Shown here piece after piece: positions 45,070 to 55,300 of a stretch of 64,000 nt of DNA. The DNA comes from Agrostemma githago (lineage: Eukaryota > Streptophyta > Magnoliopsida > Caryophyllales > Caryophyllaceae). Each line of letters begins with the position of its first letter. The stretch's first letter is position 1. Made by a program: the position numbers and the translations under genes. The stretch covers positions 56,134,938 to 56,198,937 of the forward strand of contig OY288257.1 in NCBI GenBank assembly GCA_958450325.1, written 5' to 3'. The notes below the pieces were generated by a model. That model was not told where the DNA came from. It ran no database searches and saw nothing but the letters and a program-made list of their open reading frames with translations.

Positions 45070-45395
45070 AGAATGGACGGAGTTTCGACGCTATAGGCCT
45101 TCGACGAACTAGATGAGACCAGACACAGGATTATGGTAGGCCCTAGAATCGGAAAGGTTTTGACGTTATAGACCTTCGACGAACTAGGTGAGACCAGAAA
45201 CACGGATTACGGTAGGCTCTAGAGTCGGAAGGGTGTTGACGCTATAGACCTTTGACAAACTAGGTGAGCCCGGACGCAAGGATTACGGTAAGCCCTAGAG
45301 TCGGAAGGGTTTTGACGCTATAGACCTTCAGTGAACTATGAAAGACCTGACACGCGAATAACGGTAGGTCCTAGGATAAGAAGGGTTTTGAAAAG
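45070..45395 (-). repeat. 76-bp tandem repeat array
   Basis: The anchor GACG(C/T)TATAGACCTT recurs at 45087, 45162, 45238 and 45314 (75 to 76 bp apart), each unit also holding ACTAGGTGAGACC and GGTAGGCCCTAGAGTCGGAAGG. Confidence 0.85.
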
Positions 45396-45414
45396 GTTGA
45401 CTTTTAAAATTTGA

Positions 45415-45770
45415 GGACGGTCCTGACTTTTGAAATTGGCAGCATGCCGACAGGACCGGATTTTCTGCAAAGTTGAGAGTTTTCAGTTTTGAAAATTTCG
45501 AACGACGATCCTGACTTTTGAAGTTGGTATCATGCCGTCAGGACCGGGCATTTGAAAATTTGAAATGGTTGCGAAAATTTTGCATTTTGGAAATTAGGGA
45601 ATGGTCCCGTCTTTTGAAATTGGCAGCATGCCGACTGGACCAGGTTTTTAAAAAGTTCGAATGGTTGCGAATAATTTCGCATTTTGAAAAATTGGTAGAT
45701 GGTCTCATCTTTTGAAATTGGCAGCATGCCGACAGGACCAGGTTTTTGAAAAGTTGGAATATTTGGAATT
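45415..45770 (-). repeat. 88- to 98-bp tandem repeat array
   Basis: The anchor GGCAGCATGCCGACAGGACC occurs at 45438, 45526 (variant), 45622 and 45720, with a further partial copy near 45934. The long Phe-rich frame 45530-45973 is a product of this repeat. Confidence 0.85.
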
Positions 45771-46435
45771 TCGAAAATTTGAATATGGAAAATGAATTTC
45801 CAAAAATTTGAAAATCGAAAGCGGAATCTTGAAGATTTGAAAATCGAAAATTGCATCTCGAAGATTTGATAATCGAAATGGAATTTTGAAAAATCGAAAA
45901 TCGAAAGCGGATCGGAAATTAGAATATTGAAATGGACAGCATGCCGACTAGAAAATAGGTTGTTTTGAGTCAAAACCTAAGTCTAAATTTCGGCAGCATT
46001 CTGGGTTTTTGAAAGTTCAATTTTTGGAAAAGATGGCATTTTTTAAATGACGGTTTTTGAAAAATGACACGGAAACCAAGTAGCAAGTAGTGAAACAAGC
46101 TTTAGGACGACAGCATGTATGCTTTATACTAAGTCTCGGTCGATCAAATAGTGTCTATACCAACACCGATGGCCCTTTAGTAAATCAGGACGGACTCCCT
46201 AAGCCAAATTCGACTTAGAACATGTCGTCACACCAATCGTATTCAGCCATAGACATCTTTAGCGGACCCATGTAGGAATGCAGCGCGGGTATAGTAGGAC
46301 GTCGGTCACAAGTAACCGGCTCGGGCAAAATTGAGGTTATGCATGAACCCTCGAACTAAACATGCACTTTAGTAACCGATCGATTTCGTTTTGAGTCTCA
46401 CCCTGAGAATCCCGATGACAAGTGGTTCATCAGGT

Positions 46436-46455
46436 ATCCCTAGCGGAGTCGCCCA
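46436..46455 (-). other. primer-binding site of the Retand/Ogre-like element
   Basis: The minus strand reads TGGGCGACTCCGCTAGGGAT two bases after the LTR end GTCCACA. It is close to the TGGCGACTCCGCTGGGGA sequence of Ogre-type elements. Confidence 0.65.
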
Positions 46456-48221
46456 ATTGTGGACATGGCAAAGTCCACCCTAACGCGGCCACGCGCGGGT
46501 TTGGGTAGACGAATGAATCTCGTGGTGAGATTGTTCTCAGATTAAAATTTAAATCGAAGTTGGAGTCGCCATCGAACTTTGTGGGAGTTCGGACCCACTC
46601 TATACTTAGGCGTATCGCGCACAAAGCACGACTTGCCTTATAGTATTAGAGCTTGTGGGGTTCGTCCCTTTGCATTAAGATATCGATGTCGAATTATTAT
46701 CAAGTATCGTATATCGAATGACTCTCGTTGACAATAGTTTCGGGCGTCAGGATACCGAAGGTAAGTAAGGGGTGAAAGTACGTGTTGGGAAGCTCACGAA
46801 GGACACCCAACCCCGCCCGCACATAGCGGCCTCTACTAAGATATCGATTGGTGTTTAAGTACGCGCGCTAGTAAGACGATGAAAATGTATGACAACCATT
46901 ATTTTAGACTATACATGCGAATTACGTCTTCCCTACATCGTTTAAAGCATCTTAAAGTATGTCGAAGTTATTTTAGCATGCGATGTTCATTTTAAAACAG
47001 TAAATGCCAAACAACGGAAACAAATAACTTGAAAGTAGATTACAAGTTACACGGGCGAAATACAACCCGGATTTCACAATACAACAAGCAATAACAATAC
47101 CGAGTTAGAAACGGTAAACGTAAACTATAAACGGACTTGTCAATAGAAAACGTAAACTAAAACCATAAACCAAACGATTAGGACAAACTCTGATCATTTA
47201 CACATTACGTTGTATATTGATCAGAGGACAGAGGTTCAGACGCACGAACTGGTGCGGCCTGGAGATCAGGTGCTTGAGGTGAGGCGACCTGGCATTCAGG
47301 CGCCTGCCCTAGGGCGCCCAAACATCAAGCATTTAGAGCGACGTTTGAAAATGACATCGAAAACACACGACAAAGGATTCTACGATCGCATCATGACCCG
47401 ATAGGTCAGGCGCACGCCATAAGGCACCCTGACCATTAGGCTCCTGGGGTAGCACGCCCCAATTGTGAGGCGCCGCCTCCCGTGCGTCCTATCTACTGTT
47501 TATGCGGACTTTGGGCAGAATCGATTATCGAATGCGTTCGATTGGAAGGATCAATTTGTCATCGCAAACATTAGGCCCTTTGCATTTCGGTGTCGTTGTT
47601 TGGCTTTTAGGGCCTGCGACGCTCGATTTAGCGTCATTTGATGTTTGCTCGATACTCGGGTTGACCCGCCTTAAAAAATCAAATACGCGGGGTGGCGAGA
47701 TATGCGACCGGCAACTCGAGTGCGATACTCTTGTATTAATTCATGTTTCCTTATCTCATCACCCTTTGTATTTGATACGTAAAAGGACGAGTATTTTATA
47801 GTCGAATGTGTTAGTAGTTAGATGTTAAGAATGAAAAATAAATGTTAGTATACAAAAACGAAAAGTTAGTAATGTTAGTGTACGATAGTTAAAAACATTA
47901 GAGATGGGATTTGGACACCCTCAACCTACATGTCAATTTCTTCGAAACACGGACTCGCGGAGTATCTTCGTGGACACGGGCAGCGATTCGAGGTATGTAG
48001 AAAGAGTTAGCGTGTGTTTTTGTGTTTTGGGATTACCGAATCCTTGTCAAATGAAGGGAGTAATCTTTTGAAATGGTTGAAGAGAGGTTTTTAATCTCGG
48101 GTTTGTGTTTTGAAATCGACAAAAAAAATATTTTTTCAACCTCGGAATTGCTCTCGCACTTTTGATCCGGCATTCGGAAAAGTAAGGAAGTTGACCCTTG
48201 AAATTGTGTGCATAAGGGTGT

Positions 48222-48234
48222 ATTTATAGAGTTT
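48222..48234 (-). promoter_or_regulatory. LTR TATA box (Retand/Ogre-like)
   Basis: Minus strand CTCTATAAATACA, preceded 20-110 bp upstream by the GGCGCC cluster. Confidence 0.6.
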
Positions 48235-48251
48235 TGTGAAACTTCAAAATT

Positions 48252-48325
48252 CAGGCGCTTGAAGGCGGGCGCCCTGAAATTCAGCTGCCTCACTTGGGGC
48301 GACTCAGTTCTTAGGCGCCTAGGTT
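48252..48325 (-). repeat. pre-TATA GGCGCC palindrome cluster
   Basis: TAGGCGCCTA (48312-48321) and GGGCGCCC (48267-48274) are perfect palindromes; CAGGCGCTTG and CAGCTG accompany them. Confidence 0.65.
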
Positions 48326-48739
48326 TAGACGGTTGAAATCGCGCATACCGGAAGTTGCTCAAAATATGGATTGATATCCGGGTTATTCTAGGTATGATTT
48401 GATTCCATTTTGAGTTGGATTTATTTTGTATTTGGACGCTATTGTGGCTCTTTTGAATATCAGATTTCGACTTTGACCGGTTTTGGCTCGGTCGACAATG
48501 ACGGTTTTGCCCCGGTGGCGGTTTTGGCTTAAAGTAGCTTTATTTCATTGGAAAAGACCTACTGAGTCTGGATTTGAGGTCGGTTTTGAGAGATTTGTAC
48601 TCAGCTAAGTGCCCACATCGGATACTATCGATTCCGAGTCCGTATTCGAGCGTATTGATGCATGTTAACATTCGATCATCAATGTATATTTTGTTGGAGA
48701 CTGCTACAAACACGAGCAGGCAAAATGCGGGTGTCTACA

Positions 48740-51700
48740 CATGCGTCTGTGACAAAGAACAAAGAAGAAAGCCATGATGCAGCTATAGCGGCACGTGTGA
48801 CTAGGAAAGGATGAGGATCTAGTGCTAAAGTAATAAGCGAAGAAGATTTGTCGCCTCAATGTACTCATTTTGGTAAATACAACCACACAGAGGAGAATTG
48901 CTATGACAAACATAGGTACGAGGAGCTGAAAGCGTGAGAAAGAGGACGAGGTCGGCATGAAGGTGGTAGTGGTCGTGGCAGCCTTTGGAAAGGGAAGAGG
49001 CCACAGAGGTTACATTGCAAACATAGTGACAAGTTCGTTAGGGCACAAGAATTCATCTTTCCCCGAGGAAGAGATGGAACGACTTCACATCCTACTTGAC
49101 GCCACTCTCGAGGACAACAACAAGTTGCAAGGTGTGAAATTAATTACAAAAGCCGAATGGTTGATAGATAGTGGAGCATCACACCATATGGCAATAAGGC
49201 GCGCGTGAGCTATTGCAAAATATTCAGAATAAGAAGATCTTCTTCGTTGGGTTGTCGGACGGACATGAGGTGAAAGCATCGATATATGGCGAGATCAAAT
49301 TGGACGATGACTTTGTCTTGAAAGATGTTCTTTATGTGCCGAATCTTACTTGCAATCCTATTTCCGTTCAGAAATTAATCGATGAGAAGAATTGTGTAAT
49401 AACATTTTATCCTGGTTATTGTGTAATGGTGGAATAGAGTACGAGGATAGCGATAGGACGGAGTGAGCATCGTCAAGGGGTTTATTATTACAAGGTAAAA
49501 GAAATTGAAGATGCAAGGCCTGTTATGGTTTCGAAGTAAAGCCAACTTCGGCATAAAAGACTTGGACATTTCTCTAAGAGTATATATTCTCATTTTACTA
49601 CTCTAGTTGGTTGAAACTTAAATTGGGTGTCAGAAGTAGCTTGTGATTCTTATTGTTGGGTAAAACAAACAACATGCACTTTATTTCTGCTTAATAATAA
49701 AAGATGCAATTCTTTGTTTGGAATTATTCATTGTGATATTTGGGGACCATATAGAGTCGCAAGTTTAACCCGAGCACACCATTTTTTGACCATTGTCGAC
49801 GACCACAGTAGAACGGTATGGGTTTATCTCATGAAGGAAAATAAAGAAGCGGGAAGTTCACTTAAAGCCTTTTGTCAAATGACAAAGACCCAATTTGGAA
49901 AACAGTACAAAATTATCCAAAGTGATAACTGCACAGAATTATTATCCGGGAAAATGGAGGATTATTGGAGAAAACAAAATTTTTTTCCAAACAAGTAACG
50001 TTGACACTTCTGAACAAAATGGTCAAGTAGAGAGAAAGCGTCGTCATATTCTTGAGAAAGTAAGAGCACTTCGCTTTCAAGGGGAATTAACCTTCCAGTT
50101 TTGGGGAGAATGTGTGTTAACGGCCGGATATATAATAAACCGAACCCCAACTTCCTTATTAGATGGAAAAACCCATTTGAGAACTTTGGTATTGCAAGAA
50201 ACCCAAATTCAATAATCTACGGGTCTTAGGTTGCCTATGTCATGTCCATAACAAAGACAAAACTAAGGATAAATTTGGAGAGCGGGGGAAGCGGTGAATT
50301 TTTATAGGCTACCCACATAGCAAAAAGGGATGGAAAGTATACGTTTTGAACGAAAAATGTGTCTTTGTGTCTCGAGATGTCCAATTTTATGAACATACTT
50401 ATGTATTTTACACATGATCGAACACAGTTCCCATTCCTCATGAGTTCAAGGCTTTGAGACAGGGTGTATAATGTTAAATCAAGACATTTGGGTACAACAC
50501 CGAATAATCGTCATGACTATCAGTCCTTTCCTTATTCGAACACACCCTAAACATTGAGACTCTGTTGTATTTGGATGAAATAGGCGAGAGTCAGGAGGTA
50601 AGGGGGGAGTGTACAGCATGAGGAGCAGGAAGAGATAGAACCTGAGGATTTTTATTGGTAACGGAGGTATAGTCGATGGTGGGGGAGTCAACTCGACTCC
50701 AGTCGACAGTGGGGAAGTTGACTTAAATCCAGTCGACAGTGAGGGAGTCGAGCCTAGCTCGAGTAAGGGGAATGTTATTACCCCTGATATGACCTTGATA
50801 GTAGATGGCGAACCTCGAATGGAGTGAGGTGCGCGACATCGATTTGAACCGGGATGGAAAAAAGATTACGTTTGCAAATCGACAAGAATAATTACCCGAA
50901 CTTAAATGCTATTCTCGTCCAAGATGCTTCCCCGCGGTCAAGTATGTGTTATCCTTTAATTATTTATTTTAGCACTAATGTCTTTCATCTTCTCACAAAG
51001 CATTCATGGTAAGAATTGATGAACGTCGTGAACCATGTTACTATCGAGAGGCGGCCAAGGAAGAAATATGGAGACAAACCATGAATAAAGAAATTGATGC
51101 CTTTGAAAAGAACGGCACACGGAAAGTGGTGAGTTTACCTCAAGGTAAGAAGTCGATAGGATGCAAATGGGTATATAAAATAAAATATCGACCTGATTGG
51201 CAGTTGAGCAATACAAGGCCTGACTCGTAGCACAAGGGTTCAAGCAAGTGGGAGGTATAGACTATATCATGGAGGGCTAAGAAACAAGTAACCGTGTCAA
51301 AATATCGTCAACAGAAGCAGAATATCGGGCTATGAGTTTTGCCACGAGTGAACTAATATGGCTGAAAGCCTTTCTCGCGTCATTGGGTGTGTTTCACAAA
51401 GAACTGATGCATTTGTATTGTGATAATCAAGAGGCAATTCACATAGCGAGGAATCTCGTGTTTCATGATCAAACAAAACATATCGAAATCGACTGTCATT
51501 TTGTTCGTCAGCATTTAAGTGAAAAGATAATTAGTTTGTCTCATAATCAAAGTAAAGAGCAGATTACAGACTTGTTCACTAAGGCACTAGAAGAAGAAGC
51601 ATTTAAACATTTGTGGTTCAAGTTGGGACTCGGTTTACCAAGTGCACTAACTTAAGGGGAAGTAAAAGAATATAGGATATTCTAAGTATATTCTTTATTA

Positions 51701-51855
51701 TATTCTTTTGAGATATTGGTTCTATTGTATGTAGTTGCACAAGTTAGGAGATACAGAGATCTTGTATTGATAGTATATAAGTTGTTATGTATTGTATTAC
51801 AGAACTAATGAGAAATACATAAAGGTTTTTCTTCTCACAAATACTAGAGTTTATC
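48740..51855 (+). mobile_element. Ty1-copia element, degenerate, RT core deleted
   Basis: Order on the plus strand: gag end, protease, integrase, RT start, RNase H, polypurine tract and a short 3' LTR (about 51664-51855 with AGTATATAAGTTG). The 5' LTR and most of gag are not present; the left edge is the Retand/Ogre-like LTR. Confidence 0.8.
48750..51655 (+). pseudogene. Ty1-copia gag-pol remnant
   Basis: The gag zinc knuckle is CTHFGKYNHTEENC (48857-48900) with the second Cys replaced by Phe. The protease motif WLIDSGASHHM is at 49158-49190, followed by LKDVLYVPNLTCN. Pre-integrase HKRLGH is near 49552. The integrase core has DIWGPYRV, VDDHSRTVWVYLM and QSDNCTE (Cys for the usual Gly), then after a frameshift EQNGQVERKRRHIL. 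The RT start is WRQTMNKEIDAFEKNGT and KKSIGCKWVYKIK (51064-51183). About 50 bp later the frame reads ISSTEAEYRAMSFATSELIWL and HLYCDNQEAIHIA of RNase H. The whole YVDD-containing RT core is therefore deleted. Multiple stops and frameshifts show it is dead. Confidence 0.85.
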
Positions 51856-51913
51856 AACCTTGCTCAGAAAATTTGATCTTACGAAGAATTTCATATTTAC
51901 AACAACTTTGTTT

Positions 51914-52327
51914 CTAAACAAAAAGTAGTTTGTCTTTGATTTTTACAAGCTTCCTCCATATGTTATGAGATCTCCAAATCTCATAAATATCTACCCTAGA
52001 GTCGGTCTCGGGAACTAGAATAATAATAAAACAAGCTATTATAAAATCAAAAAAAATAAAAGGTAAGAAAATAGTTCCGCCTAGTTTACAGAATAGTATT
52101 GTATTAATAGAGGTCACAATGGCATTCTCAAACAGGCTGAGGGCGGCAGAAACTGTTTCTCCTTTTTTCTTCAATCCCGGCGGAAAAGATGTCTCTAGCC
52201 ACCCCGACGGAGATGTAAGACAAGCATCCGCCGCTACATACACACACCCCGGGAGGAGTATGTGCATGGGGTCTTTGAAGAATGTTAGGCGGCTAGAGGT
52301 CTCGTTGAATACCCCGCTGAGATAACC
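51914..52327 (-). CDS. sugar-transporter-like gene, last exon
   Basis: Acceptor TTTGCAG then GGTTATCTCAGC; 137 codons to a stop at 51914. It contains the helix 10-12 region with three hydrophobic stretches and LVPETD, followed by a short basic tail. Confidence 0.65.
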   Translation of the reverse strand, partial: GYLSGVFNETSSRLTFFKDPMHILLPGCVYVAADACLTSPSGWLETSFPPGLKKKGETVSAALSLFENAIVTSINTILFCKLGGTIFLPFIFFDFIIACFIIILVPETDSRVDIYEIWRSHNIWRKLVKIKDKLLFV

Positions 52328-55300
52328 CTGCAAATCATTAAAATATGAGTCTTAATTTTCTTTAAAATAATATATGGGAAAGTTGTAATTGAACCCCTTT
52401 TGTTAAACGTGAAATTAAGCCCCTAACTTATGATGGTAGTAATTTAACCCCTTAACTTTGTTTAAAATTAAAATCAAGCACAATTGCTTTTTTCGAATTA
52501 ATAATATGACTAAATCATTTTATATACGGAGTAAAAAAAAATTGGACATAAGTTTTAAAATATGTATGTATAAAACTTTTACCAATATAATATAATTAAT
52601 GACCATGTTTGATGTACTTCTTTACAAAAATGATTTTATAAATAATTCATGCAAATAAAAATTATCTAAAAAATGTAACACTTAATATATAAACAATTTG
52701 AAATCTATAAAAAAAAAATGTGTTAATAAAATATATAAAATGAATTTTATAAAAAAAAAAAAAATTGGATTAAAATTTAAAATTGAGTTGGATTTCACAT
52801 TTGACCAAAATTAATGGGGCTAATTACTACATTCAAAACATAAGGGGCTTAAAATGCTTAATCTCACCATTGATCTGAGCTAAGGGGTTCAATTAGTACT
52901 TTCGCGATATCCTATTTTATTTATTTGAGAGAAAAACTTTAAAAATATTTGAAAAAAATATACCTGTGAGCCTATCTTGATCATAGCAGCAACAAGCAGT
53001 AGACTCTTCCTTCCTTGAAACTTCGCAACTCCCACTGTTATTAGCCTGAACAGTATTTGAATGGCTGCTATAACTAGGGGAGGTGTATATAAAGATTGAG
53101 AAGAGCGGTTTAGAGAATTGAACAATAGTGGCCCATAGAATTGAAGGATGGCCACTACTGAGATAACTTTCATTAAACTGGAGACGGATTTTATTATGGA
53201 AGAGGGAAGATTTGGGCGGTGAAGAAAAGAAGAATAGGAGGCTTCATTTGATCTTTTTATTTCAATTTCTATTTTCCCAAGACTTTCCCCGACATTCTCA
53301 CACCCCTCAATCTTTTGGAGAATCTCTATGCCTCTGGATTTGTTTTGCTTCTCAATCATATAATGTGGTGTTTCGGATAGGAAAAATGAAAAAACAAAAG
53401 TGATGGATAGTAACACCCCTATGCCGCCATAAGCTGCCCTCCAAACCACGAATGATGAGGTGAAGTAAACTACAACTAGAGAAACTACCCCCCAATCCAA
53501 GAGGCTAGGTCATATAATATAGATAAAGGGGCGAGGAAAAGCTCGGAAATAAATAGACCAAACACCTGTTACAAGATGTGCAAAAACAACTTATTATTTC
53601 AATCTCATAAAAAAGACGACTCAAACTAAACAAGCTATAAATTTGGCTACTTTATGGAATCACCTATCAAATTACTATATATTTAACTATTTATTAATAT
53701 CAAGGGTTGTTTGGTTCAATGGTTAGGTGTAGAATGGAATTGAATGTATTTGGAACCCATAATGTATGGATTCTAAAACCATACCTTTTGAAACTTGTTT
53801 AGTTCTTTTATTTTTAGGTAAGAAGCTAAGGAATGAAGTTTGAATCCATGAGAAAAAGGTAAGGATGAAATTACAAGGGATTAAGATGCAGTTAGAGTCC
53901 ATTAGGTATCTAACTTCATTCCAAAATTAAATTCTATTGAATTTATAACTCCTTGGCTTAATAATAAATGTTTGATTGATCTAATGATGTTTCATTGATT
54001 GGAAATGATGAGATGCCACAAGGATACATTACTGTTAGAGATAGAATTTTTGTGCATACATGACACATAGAGTTTGACCTCTGTTTATATAGATACATTT
54101 TGCACAGGTCCCTAAGAGACACAAGCATGATAAGGTTTCCTTGTCTTGTACTGTCATTTTCTTCCTTTTGTCTTGGCATAAAAAAGTCTTCTCATTCCCT
54201 TAAGAGCTTGTAGGTGTAGTATGCTTTCCATTTTCTATCGTACTACGCTTCATACTCCTCTTTATAGCATTCCTGTTGTTCTGCACACATTGTGGTCCTG
54301 CTGTTGCAATGTGTTTGCTGCTGTAGTGTGCTTGCTGTTGTTTACTGTTGTGTGCTTCTTCTTGCATTATTTTACACTCCCCCTAAACATGTGAGCGGGG
54401 AATTGTCATCACTCCCATCTTTCGTAGAAGTTTGAACTGTTGTAATACAGATAAGGCTTTCGTCAAAACATCAGCTAGTTGAAGGTAAGATGGCACATAA
54501 GTGGGCTTAATGACTCATGCATCCACTTTATCTCTAATGAAGTGACAATCTAGCTCTATGTGTTTTGTTCTTTCATGATAGACAATCTAGCTCTATGTGT
54601 ATTTTGGAGCTTGATTATCACACATTAGTGTTGCAGCTTGTAGTTGTCCCGGCCTAGATCCTTTAGGAGAGAAATCAGCCAAGTGACTTCACATGTGGTC
54701 AAGGGCTCAAGGCCATAGCTCTATACTCAGCTTCAGCTGAGAACCTAACTATCACAGTTTGCTTTTTGGACTTCAAAGAGATAGGAGAGGACCCAAGAAA
54801 GATACAATAGCCTGGTGTGGATCTTCTAGAGAGGGACAAGAAGCCCAATCTGAGCCACAATAGGCAGTGAGAGTAGCAGATGAGGAATTGGCAAGTGGAA
54901 GTCCTTGGCCAAGCGATGATTTGATGTGTCTTAGAACTCTCTTAGTAGTTTGCATATGGTCTAAAATAGGACCTTGCAAGAACTGGCTAAGTAATTGTAT
55001 AGAAAAGGAGATACATGGTCGAGTTATAGTGAGATATATGAGCTTGCCAACCAGTCTCCTATATGGCTCAAGATTTTTGAGACTAAGTCAGTTGTTGTGC
55101 TCCAGTTTTGTGTGAGCATCGAAAGGGACCTTCAAATTTATTTCCTTGCTTGCCCCAAATTCATTTATAATGTCTGTAGCATACTTCTTCTGACTTGTGA
55201 AGATCCCTTGAGAAAGTAGGTCAATTGTCTCAACTCTTTCATGTGAAATTTTTATTTCAATGAGGCTTTTAAGTCTTGAATTTCAGCCTCATTGTTCCAT

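Larger units (their letters stand above)
42513..46435 (-). other. non-coding internal region of a Retand/Ogre-like element
   Basis: No gag or pol motif. A Lys-rich frame at 43310-43702 is not recognisable. GGGCTGCCTACGTATTCACG near 42749 is a block I associate with Tat/Ogre elements. Two tandem arrays occupy 45070-45760. The element begins at the primer-binding site near 46436 and is truncated at 42513 by LTR copy W or the reverse. Confidence 0.45.
46458..48739 (-). mobile_element. Retand/Ogre-like LTR, 2,282 bp
   Basis: It starts TGTAGACACCCGCATTTTGCC at 48739 and ends GTCCACA at 46458 before the primer-binding site. TGTAGACACC is the usual Ogre/Retand LTR start. The region near 46690-46840 matches the truncated plus-strand LTR at 16883-17158. 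GGCGCC motifs also recur downstream of the TATA box at 47240-47480. It separates the copia element at 48740 from its missing 5' part. Confidence 0.75.

Noticed and set aside
45530..45973. 147-codon Phe-rich frame on the minus strand
   Set aside because: Follows the 88-98-bp tandem repeat and has no recognisable domain.
53690..53935. Possible hAT-type MITE starting AAGGGTTGTTTGGTTC
   Set aside because: The start resembles known MITE ends but I found no matching inverted end or target-site duplication.
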